A stretch of 64,000 nt of DNA from Phycisphaerales bacterium UBA7800 (GTDB taxonomy: Bacteria > Planctomycetota > Phycisphaerae > Phycisphaerales > Phycisphaeraceae), in the NCBI GenBank assembly GCA_002480565.1, contig DLCK01000035.1:66101-130100 (forward strand), read 5' to 3'. This document shows positions 17,598 through 27,254 of the stretch, one piece after another (the stretch's first letter is position 1; the number at the start of each line of letters is the position of its first letter). The notes below the pieces were generated by a model. It had not been told where the DNA came from, made no database searches, and saw only the letters and a list, made by a program, of their open reading frames with translations. Both the position numbers and the translations under genes were made by a program.

Positions 17598-18662
17598 CTA
17601 TGCATACCAACATGCTGCTTGATGATTGCCTTGTCCGGGTGTCTGCATATCCTCAAGTGTCGGTGCCGACTCGACGCATTTGCGCATCACCTTGGTGGAT
17701 TGGCCAGCGATGGTCAGACTGACCGTATCGCCACTGCCGGCTTCCGAAGCCTTTTCACGGCAGAGGCTGCACCGTGGGTGAAACGCGCATCCACTTGGCG
17801 GATTACTCGGTGAAGGCAATTCACCGATGAGCACTTCACGCTTTCGCGGATTCTCTGCTGAGGGAGGCTTGGGCATTGGCACCGCACTGAGCAGTGCCCG
17901 GGTGTAAGGATGCTTGGGATGTGCATAGAGGTCATCGCGGTCTGCGACTTCAACGATTTTCCCCAGATACATCACTGCAATGCGATCACAGAAATGTTCG
18001 ACCACTGCCAGATTATGAGCGATGAAAAGATAGCTCAACCCAAGCTCGTCCTGCAGGTCATCAAGCAGATTCAAAATCTGCGATTGGATCGACACGTCCA
18101 GTGCGCTGACAGGTTCATCACAGACAATGAACTTGGGCTCCAATGACAAAGCTCTGGCAATACCAACACGTTGACGTTGCCCGCCGGAGAATTCGTGGGG
18201 ATATCGCCTTGCATAGTCGGGACTCAAGCCGACTCGTGTGAGTAAATGTGCAACGCGGTCTTGAAGTTCCGAGCCTTTTGCCAACTTGTGTACGGCGATG
18301 GGTTCCGCAAGGATTCGCCCAATCCGCATGCGTGGGTTCAGCGAACCTGCCGGGTCCTGGAAGACGATCTGCATCTGTCTGCGGATGGCCTGCATTTCAC
18401 TGCGGTCAAGGTTAAATACATCCTGGCCGTCGAAGTTGACCTGACCACCCGTTGCTTCGATGAGTCGAAGAATGGTGCGTCCGACGGTGGTTTTGCCACA
18501 GCCTGATTCACCGACTAAACCGAGTGTCTGGCCGGGCATGACCTGCAAGGATACACCATCCACCGCACGGACATGGCCGACGGTTTTGCGCAGCAATCCC
18601 TGACGAATGGGAAACCAAGTCTTAAGGTCGTGAACTTGCAATAGCGGCGTGTTTGCAACCAT
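17598..18662 (-). CDS. Oligopeptide/dipeptide ABC transporter ATP-binding protein (OppF/DppF)
   Basis: At 354 residues it has the OppF/DppF size. Walker A is [12 protein letters not shown], the signature is [16 protein letters not shown], Walker B is [13 protein letters not shown] and the switch histidine is in FIAHNLAV. The oligo_HPY C-terminal region has GCAFHPRC with cysteines. These ATPases pair with OppD and two permeases to import peptides or, in related systems, oligosaccharides. No partner gene is beside it, so it is an orphan here. No clear ribosome site precedes ATG 18662. Confidence 0.9.
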   Translation of the reverse strand: MVANTPLLQVHDLKTWFPIRQGLLRKTVGHVRAVDGVSLQVMPGQTLGLVGESGCGKTTVGRTILRLIEATGGQVNFDGQDVFNLDRSEMQAIRRQMQIVFQDPAGSLNPRMRIGRILAEPIAVHKLAKGSELQDRVAHLLTRVGLSPDYARRYPHEFSGGQRQRVGIARALSLEPKFIVCDEPVSALDVSIQSQILNLLDDLQDELGLSYLFIAHNLAVVEHFCDRIAVMYLGKIVEVADRDDLYAHPKHPYTRALLSAVPMPKPPSAENPRKREVLIGELPSPSNPPSGCAFHPRCSLCREKASEAGSGDTVSLTIAGQSTKVMRKCVESAPTLEDMQTPGQGNHQAACWYA

Positions 18663-19027
18663 GGGTGACAGTATAACAGGGAGTGTGGTTTAGTGAGTAG
18701 GGAGTAGGAGCAGGGCCATGGCAAACGCATGTACGTTTTTTTTGCCTTAGCGAGCCGGCTCGTGTCGGGCCGGGATTGAGTGAAGCTCAAATTCAGGACA
18801 CAAACAACATGTTTGATACCCAAACTTTCTTCAGCTACGGATTTCGTCGCAACACCCGATGGCTCGCCAAGGCACAAGCGTCTACATGCTTTTACCCTGG
18901 GAGTAGGGCAAGACAATTGTTTGACGCCTCAAGAGTCGGATACCGTTTCGGCTTTGTTTGAACATCGCAAAGGTTCTATGACTTTGTGCCAGACGCTATC
19001 CACTATTTACTTATCCCTGTTATAAAA
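18663..19027. other. Gene-free stretch
   Basis: No open frame in this stretch has a plausible family match or ribosome site. It contains a single AGGGAGT repeat near 18699 and the palindrome GAGCCGGCTC at 18751-18760. The stretch ends at the HtrA terminator. Confidence 0.5.
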
Positions 19028-19056
19028 ACACGGGACGCCGTGCAGACGTCCCGTGT
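19028..19056 (-). terminator. Rho-independent terminator of the HtrA gene
   Basis: A perfect 10-base stem (ACACGGGACG at 19028-19037 with CGTCCCGTGT at 19047-19056) has a 9-base loop. On the minus strand it is followed by TTTTTATA. It lies 32 bases after the HtrA stop codon. Confidence 0.92.
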
Positions 19057-19087
19057 GAATGGAGATTTAATTGTTCATGCTCGTGGC

Positions 19088-20749
19088 TCAATCCACGTCA
19101 GGCAGTTCCAGTAGGACAATGCGTTCGATCATGCCCATGCGGCTTGGGATGCTGATTCGTACGCGGATACCGTTGCTGAGATTGTGCTTGGCAATTTCTT
19201 CCGAGAGCATTTTCAGGCCAGTTACCGGCAGGTCCTTTGCGGAGTTTTCTGCACTCATGATATGTGTGATAATCGAACCTGATCGCAGTCCCTGACGTTG
19301 AGCTTCAGAGCCAGGTCGCACACCTTCAATAACGACACCGGGGATGTAGTCGATATCACCCTTGGAAGCCATTTCTTTGGTGAAGGTTGATGCCTGTTCG
19401 ATACCGATTTTTTTCATCGCTTCGATACCTGCATCAAGCGGTTCTTCAGCTGGCTTGGACTGCATGGAATTCATATTTTCATCCATGCTCGCGATCGAGG
19501 TGTTGTCGGGTCGTTTGGCGATGGTGACATCAAAGTCCATGTACTCGCCACCGCGGAAGACTTTGACTTTGAGTGTCTTGCCGGGTTTGTGGGAAGCGAC
19601 GAAGTTTTTAAGACCGTCCGCTGATTTCACTTCACGTCCCTGCACTTCGACGATGATGTCGTTGGCTTGGAGTCCTGCTTTTTCAGCCGGTGAACCTTCG
19701 ATAGGTTTGGTGATCAGGACACCTTTACCTTCCAGGCCATAGGTCTTGGCAAGTTTGGCGTCGAGGTCTTGAATCCCGATTCCCAGGAAGCCACGTTCGA
19801 CATGTCCGGTTTCGACGATCTGGTCGGCGATGGACTTAACCATGGTGATGGGGATGGCAAAGCCGATGCCGTTGGAAGCCCCAGTGCGTGACGCGATGGC
19901 AGTATTCATACCAATGACATGGCCGTAGATATTGGTCAACGGGCCACCGGAGTTACCGGGGTTGATCGCTGCATCGGTTTGGATAAAGTCTTCAAACCCG
20001 TCTCCACCAATGATCTGCAGATTACGACGATTGGTTGCTGAGACGATGCCTTGACTCATTGAAAATTCGATACCAAAGGGTGATCCGAATGCGAAGACGA
20101 TATCACCCTGTGCGATGGATTCATGGTCCGCGAGTTTGGCAGGAATGACCGGGCCATCGACTTTGATCACTGCGATGTCGGACTTGGGATCAGTGCCGAC
20201 GATGGTGGCAATGCGTTCGCGTCCGTCGTGGAACTTGACCTTGATTTCATCAGCGGGGGTTTTGCCGTCCTGCTTGGTGACGACGTGGTTATTGGTGATG
20301 ATATAGCCTTGATCGTTGAAGACCCAACCACTGCCTGAACCGTAGGGACGCAGGGGGTTGTATTGGTCGTAGCCTTCGATTTCTTCTTCATCTTGCTGTT
20401 GATTGGGTTGTCTTTGCTGTGGGGTGCGTCCGTGTGGATTGAACCATCGTTCAAAGAGTTCTTCGGGTCCCATGGGAGCGCCGTTGGGTAGGCTGCCACG
20501 TCTGCCATTGGTTTTCTGAAGCACTTGAATCGAGACCACCGAGGGTTCGACGGTGCTTGCCACATCTCGGAAGGCCTGGCTAAGTTGCGCGAGGGTGCCT
20601 GATTGTTCCAGTGATTGCTGGATGAGTCTGATTTCTTCTGCTTTACCTGCGTGGACGATTTGCCGCGAAAGACTCGGGCCGATCACCATGATGGTCAATA
20701 CGGTTAACAACAAGACCAGCGTCGGTCCATACCATCTTACTTTTACCAT
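19088..20749 (-). CDS. htrA: HtrA/DegP-family serine protease with two PDZ domains
   Basis: This 553-residue protein has an N-terminal membrane anchor or signal (residues ~8-25). Its trypsin-like protease domain carries the triad His155 (TNNHVV), Asp191 (SDIAVIKV) and Ser267 (NPGNSGGPL). PDZ domains follow, the first around 300-410 (FLGIGIQDL, VLITKPIEGSPAEKAGLQ) and the second around 450-550 (IPGVVIEGVRPGSEAQRQGL). A Gln/Glu-rich insert lies at 110-125. It should degrade or chaperone damaged envelope proteins. A good terminator follows. No sensor kinase or anti-sigma gene is adjacent. Confidence 0.95.
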   Translation of the reverse strand: MVKVRWYGPTLVLLLTVLTIMVIGPSLSRQIVHAGKAEEIRLIQQSLEQSGTLAQLSQAFRDVASTVEPSVVSIQVLQKTNGRRGSLPNGAPMGPEELFERWFNPHGRTPQQRQPNQQQDEEEIEGYDQYNPLRPYGSGSGWVFNDQGYIITNNHVVTKQDGKTPADEIKVKFHDGRERIATIVGTDPKSDIAVIKVDGPVIPAKLADHESIAQGDIVFAFGSPFGIEFSMSQGIVSATNRRNLQIIGGDGFEDFIQTDAAINPGNSGGPLTNIYGHVIGMNTAIASRTGASNGIGFAIPITMVKSIADQIVETGHVERGFLGIGIQDLDAKLAKTYGLEGKGVLITKPIEGSPAEKAGLQANDIIVEVQGREVKSADGLKNFVASHKPGKTLKVKVFRGGEYMDFDVTIAKRPDNTSIASMDENMNSMQSKPAEEPLDAGIEAMKKIGIEQASTFTKEMASKGDIDYIPGVVIEGVRPGSEAQRQGLRSGSIITHIMSAENSAKDLPVTGLKMLSEEIAKHNLSNGIRVRISIPSRMGMIERIVLLELPDVD

Positions 20750-20929
20750 GGTCTAACTCCTGTATTTGGATTTGTTTTATCCCGGAATGCTCTTGCTCTA
20801 CACGATGCGGTGGCAGTGGGTTGCAGTGATCTTGGGGGTAATAAACTGCAATCCATTTTGCCGTGGCATATTACAAGCAGCTTCTCCATATGGGGAAGTC
20901 ATTTCGATTATACATCTATAATTGATACG

Positions 20930-21790
20930 TCAATGTTCTGGCTCAAGTTCGTAGGGATGATCATTTTTCAGGTACGAACCGGATTCAATGAGGTCTTTAT
21001 AGCGGGTGACCGCTTGGCCGATGGCATCACCGACTTGACCGAGCACCGGTGCAAAGGGGGCATGCCAGTCGGTGAGTCCGAGAATGTCATGCAAGACCAC
21101 CACGTGACCGTGACAGGCAGGCCCGGCACCACAGCCAATGACCAGAACTGGGTGCCCATCATGCTTGATTTTTTGCATCGCCTCGACCACTGCTTCGGAT
21201 ACCTCCGCGGGGACGGCTTCGAGGAGGATCATGATCGCCCCAGCAGTTGCCAGCGCGACCGCATCATCCACGACGGTTTGAATGTCACTGCGACTGTAAA
21301 GTGTGCGACTTCTGCCGGACACCAGCTTGGATTGTGGGCGTGAGCCGATGTGTGCTACGACGGGGACACCTGCATCACTGAGTCTTTTGACTAACGGGGC
21401 ATGATCGCGAACCAACTCAAACTTCACGCAGTCAGCCCCGGCATCCTGCATGAAACTCACGGCATTGGCCATCGCCAGATCATCACCACAGTGGTAACTG
21501 CCAAAGGGCATGTCCGCCATGATAAAGGCATCAGGCGCACCGCGACGCACGGCTGCGGTAATCTCCAACATGAAGGGTATCTTCACACCCTGCGTGTTGC
21601 GATAACCGAGCATGAACTGTGCAGCGGTATCACCGACAAGGATCGTTTGGATCCCTGCCTGCCAAAGATGCCTGGCGGTAGTGGCGTCATAGCAGGTGAG
21701 CATCGCAAACGGATCACCGGCCTTGGCCCACTTACGCAGATGAGACAGGGATACACGTGCGGAACTTGATGGGGGTAGTAGCGGACTCAT
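20930..21790 (-). CDS. panB: 3-methyl-2-oxobutanoate hydroxymethyltransferase (PanB), divergent
   Basis: This 286-residue protein fits PanB, which transfers a hydroxymethyl group from methylenetetrahydrofolate to ketoisovalerate in pantothenate synthesis. Visible marks are MLTCYDATTARHL, TILVGDTAA, FIMADMPFGSY, the catalytic glutamate in LLEAVPAE, and IGCGAGPACHGHVVVLHDILGL. Some usually constant stretches differ: the region normally ending LEGG reads KFELV and the GHLGLTPQ-type motif reads AHIGSRPQS. It is probably PanB but may be drifted or altered in substrate. No panC or panD is nearby. Confidence 0.85.
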   Translation of the reverse strand: MSPLLPPSSSARVSLSHLRKWAKAGDPFAMLTCYDATTARHLWQAGIQTILVGDTAAQFMLGYRNTQGVKIPFMLEITAAVRRGAPDAFIMADMPFGSYHCGDDLAMANAVSFMQDAGADCVKFELVRDHAPLVKRLSDAGVPVVAHIGSRPQSKLVSGRSRTLYSRSDIQTVVDDAVALATAGAIMILLEAVPAEVSEAVVEAMQKIKHDGHPVLVIGCGAGPACHGHVVVLHDILGLTDWHAPFAPVLGQVGDAIGQAVTRYKDLIESGSYLKNDHPYELEPEH

Positions 21791-21857
21791 GCCAACCAGT
21801 ATAGCGTTGCGTGGTTCAAGTCGATAATGTCATGGAAGGTGAAGCAGGACAGATGCA

Positions 21858-23252
21858 TTACTTGGTGGTGGTGGCCTTGGCTTTGTTGTCTGACTTTTTT
21901 TGATCCTGCTTTGTATTTTCGGACTTCTTCTTGGCGTCAGACTTCTTTTTTACAGCGGGTTTTTTCTTTGGCGAATCAGACAGTTCATCAGAGCGTTTTT
22001 GCTTCATGCTCTCAACAATCGCTTCTTTCTCTTTGGCCTGTTCTTCGGGTGTTGGTTTTTCCTGGGCAGTCCGCCAGTTGAGCTTGACGATCATGGGGCG
22101 ATGGGCTGCACCGTTGGTTGGGCCGCTGCCACGTTCGACACTGACAAGTTGTTGGCTATGCAGGCAGTGATCCACAGGAATTTCACCCAATGGGAATCCG
22201 CCACTGGCTGGCCATGTCGGTTGGATACCAAAGCCGATCTGTGAATTGATCAGTCCGGTTTTTCGAAGCATCGCAGAGAAATGAGCAGACCATGGCGTTG
22301 CATTGAAATTACCCATCACGACGACCGGGTCGTCCTGTTCGTTGACCCATGTCACAATACTTTCGAATTGTTCACGGTAGACCTTGGCATTGTTTGCAGT
22401 CCACGGGCCCGGCAGGTGAACCATGAGCAATTGAATCCGACGCTCGAACCATTGGATCGTGACCTTCAATGCAGGGGGACCCGGTTGTTCGTGTGACAGT
22501 TCAACGGTGGTCGAGTCAATCACGCGGATCTTGGGGGGCAGAGACACACGCGAAAGCAGCGCGATCCCATAACCGTCTTCCTGTGGAAGCGAGTTGTGAA
22601 TGCGGTAGGGCGTGCCATACATGCTTAATTGCTTGAGTGTGGCCTGTGTGACACTTTGCGCTAAAATGATATCGGCCTGCCCGTCATTGATCAGACTCAT
22701 GACATGTTCACTGCCTCTTGCAGCAACATTCATGTCCAGATTCATGATCATGATCGGTTCGTCAGAAACATACCACATCAGGCCGTCACGCATCACCTTG
22801 GCGTTTTCGTCATAGCGAATGATTTGAGCCATGCTATTGTTGGATTCGAAATTTCGTGGCGGATGAGGTTCTGAATTTAAAGCAAGTCTTGCCGCTTCAT
22901 CCATTGCCTTTTGTTGACGTTCCTGAACTTGCAGTTGCAACTGCGTGGGAATGTACAACGGGACAATCAAAGCCAGGTTCATCGCAATGGGTAACAGCAG
23001 CAACAGCGCCCAGAAAAAACGCTTGGTGAAAAGCATCGCGATCATCACGCCCACAAGGATCAATGCGTATTGCGGACGGTAATTGGAAATGATTTCAAAC
23101 GGCCACCAAAGCAGGCCCAGAAATCCCAGAAAGGTTGCGACCGTCGGCAGTCCGCCGCTGATGAGCAGCAGCATGGCAGCCTTGCGATGTCGACTGCGAT
23201 GCAGACGAGAAGGCGCAGCTTCGAGGTCCAGTTGTTGCCCATCATCAAACAT
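21858..23252 (-). CDS. Membrane-anchored endonuclease/exonuclease/phosphatase (EEP) family protein
   Basis: About 464 residues long, it has hydrophobic segments near residues 27-45, 52-70 and 75-100, then an EEP-fold domain (~150-400) with MNLDMNVAARGS, DDPVVVMGNFNATPWSAHF and IPVDHCLHS. The last ~65 residues are a lysine-rich tail. The first frame codon is a TTG at 23261; ATG 23252 is preferred. EEP proteins include DNases, sphingomyelinases and inositol phosphatases, so the substrate is open. The catalytic domain is probably extracytoplasmic, as in YafD-like proteins. Confidence 0.85.
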   Translation of the reverse strand: MFDDGQQLDLEAAPSRLHRSRHRKAAMLLLISGGLPTVATFLGFLGLLWWPFEIISNYRPQYALILVGVMIAMLFTKRFFWALLLLLPIAMNLALIVPLYIPTQLQLQVQERQQKAMDEAARLALNSEPHPPRNFESNNSMAQIIRYDENAKVMRDGLMWYVSDEPIMIMNLDMNVAARGSEHVMSLINDGQADIILAQSVTQATLKQLSMYGTPYRIHNSLPQEDGYGIALLSRVSLPPKIRVIDSTTVELSHEQPGPPALKVTIQWFERRIQLLMVHLPGPWTANNAKVYREQFESIVTWVNEQDDPVVVMGNFNATPWSAHFSAMLRKTGLINSQIGFGIQPTWPASGGFPLGEIPVDHCLHSQQLVSVERGSGPTNGAAHRPMIVKLNWRTAQEKPTPEEQAKEKEAIVESMKQKRSDELSDSPKKKPAVKKKSDAKKKSENTKQDQKKSDNKAKATTTK

Positions 23253-23473
23253 CGCGTACAACTCCGATGGTTAATACCCATTGACACAATAGGTTAACTC
23301 TTAACAGAGTCGCCAATTTCATGGCAAAGGTCAACCGGCAGCACGGATAATTCGTAGAAATAGTGACAATTTTATCTCCAGCATCCCTTGATGCATTCGT
23401 CACGACCCAACCTTTAGACCCGATTCAAATGCTCTGAATATCGTGTCAACCGACACTGAGTTTTTTCAGACGC

Positions 23474-23479
23474 TATAAT
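23474..23479 (+). promoter_or_regulatory. Probable -10 box (TATAAT) for the first LOG gene
   Basis: A consensus TATAAT lies 32 bases upstream of the ATG at 23512, with a T-rich stretch before it. No good -35 is seen at the expected spacing. AAAGGA follows as ribosome site. Confidence 0.45.
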
Positions 23480-23511
23480 GCCCGTCTGTCTTTGATTTAA
23501 AGGAATGTCCC

Positions 23512-24060
23512 ATGCCCAGCAATATTGCGGTTTACTGCGGTTCAAGCACGCGTGCTGGACAAGCGTTCCTCGATCAGGCGACAGCTGTCGGCAAGGCACT
23601 TGGCCAGCGTGGGCATACCCTCGTCTACGGTGCAGGGACCATCGGCCTGATGGGTGCCGTCGCACGCGCAACCCATGCTGCCGGGGGCAAAGTCCTGGGG
23701 GTCATCCCCAAGTCCATGGATCATGTGGAGATCACTTACCAGCAGTGCGACGAATTGATCTTCACCGACACCATGCGACAGCGTAAGCACATCATGGACG
23801 AACGCTCCGATGTCTTCGTCGTCCTGCCCGGCGGGTTTGGGACACTTGAAGAACTCATCGAAGTCATCACCCACCGACACCTGTCGTTTCATGACAAGCC
23901 CATCCTCATTTTAAATGTCGATGGTTTTTACGATCCCATGATCACTTTGTTTGAGCATTTTGTCGAACACCAATTTGCCAAAGCCAAACATATGAATGCG
24001 TTTGAAGTACACAATTCCGTCGATGCATTGATTGCTCGACTTGACGAAATAACCAGATAG
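23512..24060 (+). CDS. LOG-family (cytokinin-activating-type) nucleotide phosphoribohydrolase
   Basis: This 182-residue protein has the LOG Rossmann fold: IAVYCGSSTRAG at the start, LVYGAGTIGLMGAVA, then MRQRKHIMDERSD and the catalytic PGGFGTLEELIEV. The family cleaves the glycosidic bond of nucleoside 5'-monophosphates such as cytokinin ribotides. In bacteria the real substrate is often general nucleotide monophosphate. It sits 47 bases before the aminotransferase gene. A second, longer LOG-family protein is encoded at 35838-36617. Confidence 0.92.
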   Translation: MPSNIAVYCGSSTRAGQAFLDQATAVGKALGQRGHTLVYGAGTIGLMGAVARATHAAGGKVLGVIPKSMDHVEITYQQCDELIFTDTMRQRKHIMDERSDVFVVLPGGFGTLEELIEVITHRHLSFHDKPILILNVDGFYDPMITLFEHFVEHQFAKAKHMNAFEVHNSVDALIARLDEITR

Positions 24061-24107
24061 ATTTACAAGGTTCGCTTCCCGCGACCGTCAACCTGATGGA
24101 GGCTCAC

Positions 24108-25283
24108 ATGCCCGTTCTCACCAAAACCCGTTTACTGACCCCCGGCCCGACTGATGTCCCCGCTGACGTGCTTCTGGAAATGGCCCAGCCCATCATCCAT
24201 CACCGCACCAAGCAGTTCCAGGCGATCTTCGCTGAACTCTCCGAGCGACTCCAACGCGTCTTCCTGACATCCGAGCCGGTTCTGACCATCGCAGGCTCTG
24301 GCACCACGTCCTTTGAAGCTGCTCAAATCAACCTCGTCAAGCCCGGTTCAAAAACACTCACCATCGCAGGTGGTAAGTTCGGTGAACGTTGGCAAGACAT
24401 CTACGACACCTACGCACCGACTCTGGGCATCACCGAGAACATCAAGCTCAACGTCCCCTGGGGCGAAGCTGTCACCGCCGCTCAAGTCGAAGAAGTCCTC
24501 AAAGCCAATCCCGACATAAGCGTGGTGACTCTGGTCAACAGTGAAACCTCAACCGCCACCGCAGCGGACGTGCAAGCCATCGCAGCAGTCGTGAGCAAGA
24601 CCGATGCACTGCTGATCGTCGATGGCATCACCTCGGTCGGCACACTTCCCGTGAAAATGGACGAATGGGGCATTGATGTCCTGGTCACCGGTTCACAAAA
24701 AGCTCTGATGCTCCCACCTGGTCTTGGTTTTGTCGGACTTGGCAAACGCGCTCAAGCTCGCCTTGATGAAGTCAAACCCACCGGGTACTACAACCTTGAC
24801 CTGCGGAAGTGGCTTAAGAGTTGGCAGAAAAATGACGTGCCCTTCACCCCGCCGGTGAGCCTCATTCGTGGCCAGCGTGTTGCGTTGGAAATGATCGAAA
24901 ACGAAGGCCTGGAAAATGTCTGGGCTCGCAGCGCTGCTTTAGCCAAGGCCAGTCGCGCAGCATTCACAGCCATGGGTTTGGAACTCATCAGCAAGTCGCC
25001 CAGCGATTCAGTGACCGGCGCGTTCTATCCTGAAGGTGTTTCCGACAGCGCCATCCGCAACGGCACCCGTGATAACCACAGCGTCCATATCGCCGGTGGT
25101 CAAGACGGTCGTGGTGCCAGTTGGAAGGGCAAGATTTTCCGCATCTCCAACATGGGTTACGTCGATGCAGGCGACATCCTTGCCACCATGCACGCCATCG
25201 AAACCGAGCTCAACGCTCAGGGCCAATCCATCAAGCCCGGCACAGCCGTCGCCGCCGCCGGTGCCGTCTTCGCCCAAGGTTGA
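24108..25283 (+). CDS. Class V aminotransferase (alanine/serine-glyoxylate aminotransferase family)
   Basis: About 391 residues long, it is a PLP-dependent class V enzyme. It starts RLLTPGPTDVP and has IAGSGTTSFEAA, NSETSTA and LLIVDGITSVGTLP. The Schiff-base Lys198 lies in VTGSQKALMLPPGLGFVGL. The family transfers amino groups from alanine, serine or aspartate to glyoxylate or similar acceptors. The start is ATG 24108, since GGAGG at 24098-24102 overlaps the earlier in-frame ATG at 24096. An alanine-rich tail (VAAAGAVF) ends the protein. A strong terminator lies downstream. Confidence 0.92.
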   Translation: MPVLTKTRLLTPGPTDVPADVLLEMAQPIIHHRTKQFQAIFAELSERLQRVFLTSEPVLTIAGSGTTSFEAAQINLVKPGSKTLTIAGGKFGERWQDIYDTYAPTLGITENIKLNVPWGEAVTAAQVEEVLKANPDISVVTLVNSETSTATAADVQAIAAVVSKTDALLIVDGITSVGTLPVKMDEWGIDVLVTGSQKALMLPPGLGFVGLGKRAQARLDEVKPTGYYNLDLRKWLKSWQKNDVPFTPPVSLIRGQRVALEMIENEGLENVWARSAALAKASRAAFTAMGLELISKSPSDSVTGAFYPEGVSDSAIRNGTRDNHSVHIAGGQDGRGASWKGKIFRISNMGYVDAGDILATMHAIETELNAQGQSIKPGTAVAAAGAVFAQG

Positions 25284-25308
25284 TTCGCGGAAGCTGATTC
25301 CCCGCAAT

Positions 25309-25329
25309 CAAACCGCTTGCGGTTTAGCG
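25309..25329. repeat. Copy of the palindromic CCGCTTGCGG repeat
   Basis: This 21-base stretch is identical to 13884-13904. It lies between the aminotransferase stop and the shared terminator. Confidence 0.8.
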
Positions 25330-25354
25330 CTGCAACGACTCGCAAATAACAACA

Positions 25355-25390
25355 AAACAGGCTGCGGATACAACACCGCAGCCTGTTTTT
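25355..25390. terminator. Bidirectional Rho-independent terminator between convergent genes
   Basis: A perfect 14-base stem (25355-25368 with 25377-25390) has core CAGGCTGCGG / CCGCAGCCTG, an 8-base loop, A-rich flank on one side and T-rich on the other. It serves the aminotransferase gene on the plus strand and the GH39-like gene on the minus strand. Confidence 0.95.
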
Positions 25391-25413
25391 ATATTCAGTT
25401 TTTAGTGATCACC

Positions 25414-27015
25414 TCACGGCTTGACCAACCGCTTCCGATCCACTGCCAGCAATTGCAGGTTGTCCTCTCTGGCTGATGGACGCTTGGCATCACGATAGAC
25501 GTCATACGCAGGTTTATGTGAAAAGTCTTCGCAGACGAGTCCAAAACCGCCTTCGCGCGGTTTGTTCTTTTTCTTGGCAAACTCCTTTTCACGGAAGTTG
25601 TACCAGAAGATTTTTTCCACTGCCGGGTGTTGGGTCAAGGTGCTGTAGGTTCGATGCAAACTCTCAGCTTGATCTTCGTCTGTAGTGGTGACACCTTCTG
25701 CACTGGTGAACGTGCTGCGGCCGGTCTCCGTGATCCAGATGGGCATGTGACCCAGTCCTGCTGCAACAAGTTGGCTGTACCAATGATTGATCTGATAGAC
25801 CGCTAATTCGATTTGAGGCGTATAGGTGTGGACGGCCAAACCATCAAACGTCTTGCCAAAACCATTGTCGATCATCGTCTGTAATGCAAAGCTGTCCGAA
25901 CCTTTGAGCCCCCATAAACCTGCATCAGTCAGCGAACCACTGAGTATCACCGCAGTGGGGTCTTCCTCGCGGATCACTTCCACGGCGACCTTGGCCCATG
26001 TCATGTAATCCTCAATGGAGGACTTCCAGAAACCTTTAAGGTCCGGCTCGTTGGTGATTTCATAACTGTCAATCTGCTTGCCCCAACGCCTGGTGACAAA
26101 GCGAACATATTCCCGCAGTGCATCAAGGTCTTTGGGCATGTACCGCCAGAAATCCGAGGCTTCGGGGTTCGACGAATTCCATTGAGGTGAGGTGCCCAGG
26201 ATGATATGGTTTTTAATCCCTGCTTCGGATAGTGAATTGATCATCGTGTCGTAGCGTTTGGTCATAAACGCACTCCACTCGTCTTTGTTTTTGGGTTGGA
26301 GGTTTGACCAGTTAATACCAGTACGCGCAGTTTGGACGCCGAGTTGTTTAAGTTCGACGATGGCCTGTTTGATCTGCTCGTCGGTCTTGTAGAAATACGG
26401 CCAAGGCAGGTGTTGGCAGATACCAAAGGGTTCAAAGCTTCGCCCCTTAAAATCAGGTGTCGGCAGGTTGGCGGTGTCGCGTTTGACATCATCGGTAAAG
26501 CGGGGCAAAGCCAGAAACTTCACCGCAGTGACTAACAATTTTCCTGCCTGTTCGACACCAATATTCAACGTGTAACCGCTGACACCTTCGGGCAGCAAAT
26601 AGTTAATGGTCCGCGTATGCTCATCGCCAACAGCTTCACGAATCCATGTCGAAGGCACCCACGTGGTATTGGGCGTGCTGGTTCGCATCGCAAAGAATCC
26701 GCGGGCGCTGGCATGATCCGAATCAGCCGGACTTTCAAGCACGCGATAGGTGACGGACAGTTGATACCGACGATGCGCATCAAGGAGTCCCACGGGCGTG
26801 GTGATAAATGCGGTTTCATTTGGGTTGTCATTGACCGTGCCTTGGATACCCAGGTCGGTGACCTTACCGGAGTGTTGAATGACCATCGGGGAAGTCGGTT
26901 GGCCAATTTGCCAGTCGATGATTGCTTGCCCCGTGGCGGGTAGTGTTTGAGCTTGACTGCATGCAATCACCAGCAGACTCAACAGACAACAGTTCAATAT
27001 TTTAGCGCACGACAT
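25414..27015 (-). CDS. Clan GH-A glycoside hydrolase, GH39-like, probable lipoprotein
   Basis: About 533 residues long. The N-terminal signal ends in VIAC, a plausible lipobox with Cys19. Residues ~25-170 are beta-rich and may bind carbohydrate. Residues ~195-500 form a TIM-barrel retaining hydrolase, with acid/base Glu323 in YEITNEPD and nucleophile Glu430 in IWITETGRST; LGTSPQWN also fits GH39-like xylosidases and related GH-A families. Exact family cannot be fixed by eye. ATG 27015 has AAAGGA six bases upstream; GTG 27030 is rejected. The LacI gene lies upstream on the same strand, 239 bases away. Confidence 0.85.
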   Translation of the reverse strand: MSCAKILNCCLLSLLVIACSQAQTLPATGQAIIDWQIGQPTSPMVIQHSGKVTDLGIQGTVNDNPNETAFITTPVGLLDAHRRYQLSVTYRVLESPADSDHASARGFFAMRTSTPNTTWVPSTWIREAVGDEHTRTINYLLPEGVSGYTLNIGVEQAGKLLVTAVKFLALPRFTDDVKRDTANLPTPDFKGRSFEPFGICQHLPWPYFYKTDEQIKQAIVELKQLGVQTARTGINWSNLQPKNKDEWSAFMTKRYDTMINSLSEAGIKNHIILGTSPQWNSSNPEASDFWRYMPKDLDALREYVRFVTRRWGKQIDSYEITNEPDLKGFWKSSIEDYMTWAKVAVEVIREEDPTAVILSGSLTDAGLWGLKGSDSFALQTMIDNGFGKTFDGLAVHTYTPQIELAVYQINHWYSQLVAAGLGHMPIWITETGRSTFTSAEGVTTTDEDQAESLHRTYSTLTQHPAVEKIFWYNFREKEFAKKKNKPREGGFGLVCEDFSHKPAYDVYRDAKRPSAREDNLQLLAVDRKRLVKP

Positions 27016-27254
27016 AACAAATCCTTTCACAAAGATCAGAACAAGGCAACTGTCTATTCACAGTCTGAAGAACAAAATTTCAATTGTCGCAGGCGTACTT
27101 ACCTGCATGTTTAGAGTTACTTTTTTCAAGCCGCCAGATGAACGCAGTGAATCTGACGGGTAGGTGACGTATCGTTTTATTGGCTGAAGACCCGTCGGAT
27201 TCGTTTCCTTTTATCACTCAACTGGCGGCTTGTGTTTTTATCACTGAGTTCGAT

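Noticed and set aside
18776..19025. Short open frames in the gap upstream of the OppF gene
   Set aside because: No homology or ribosome site, and they run into the HtrA terminator.
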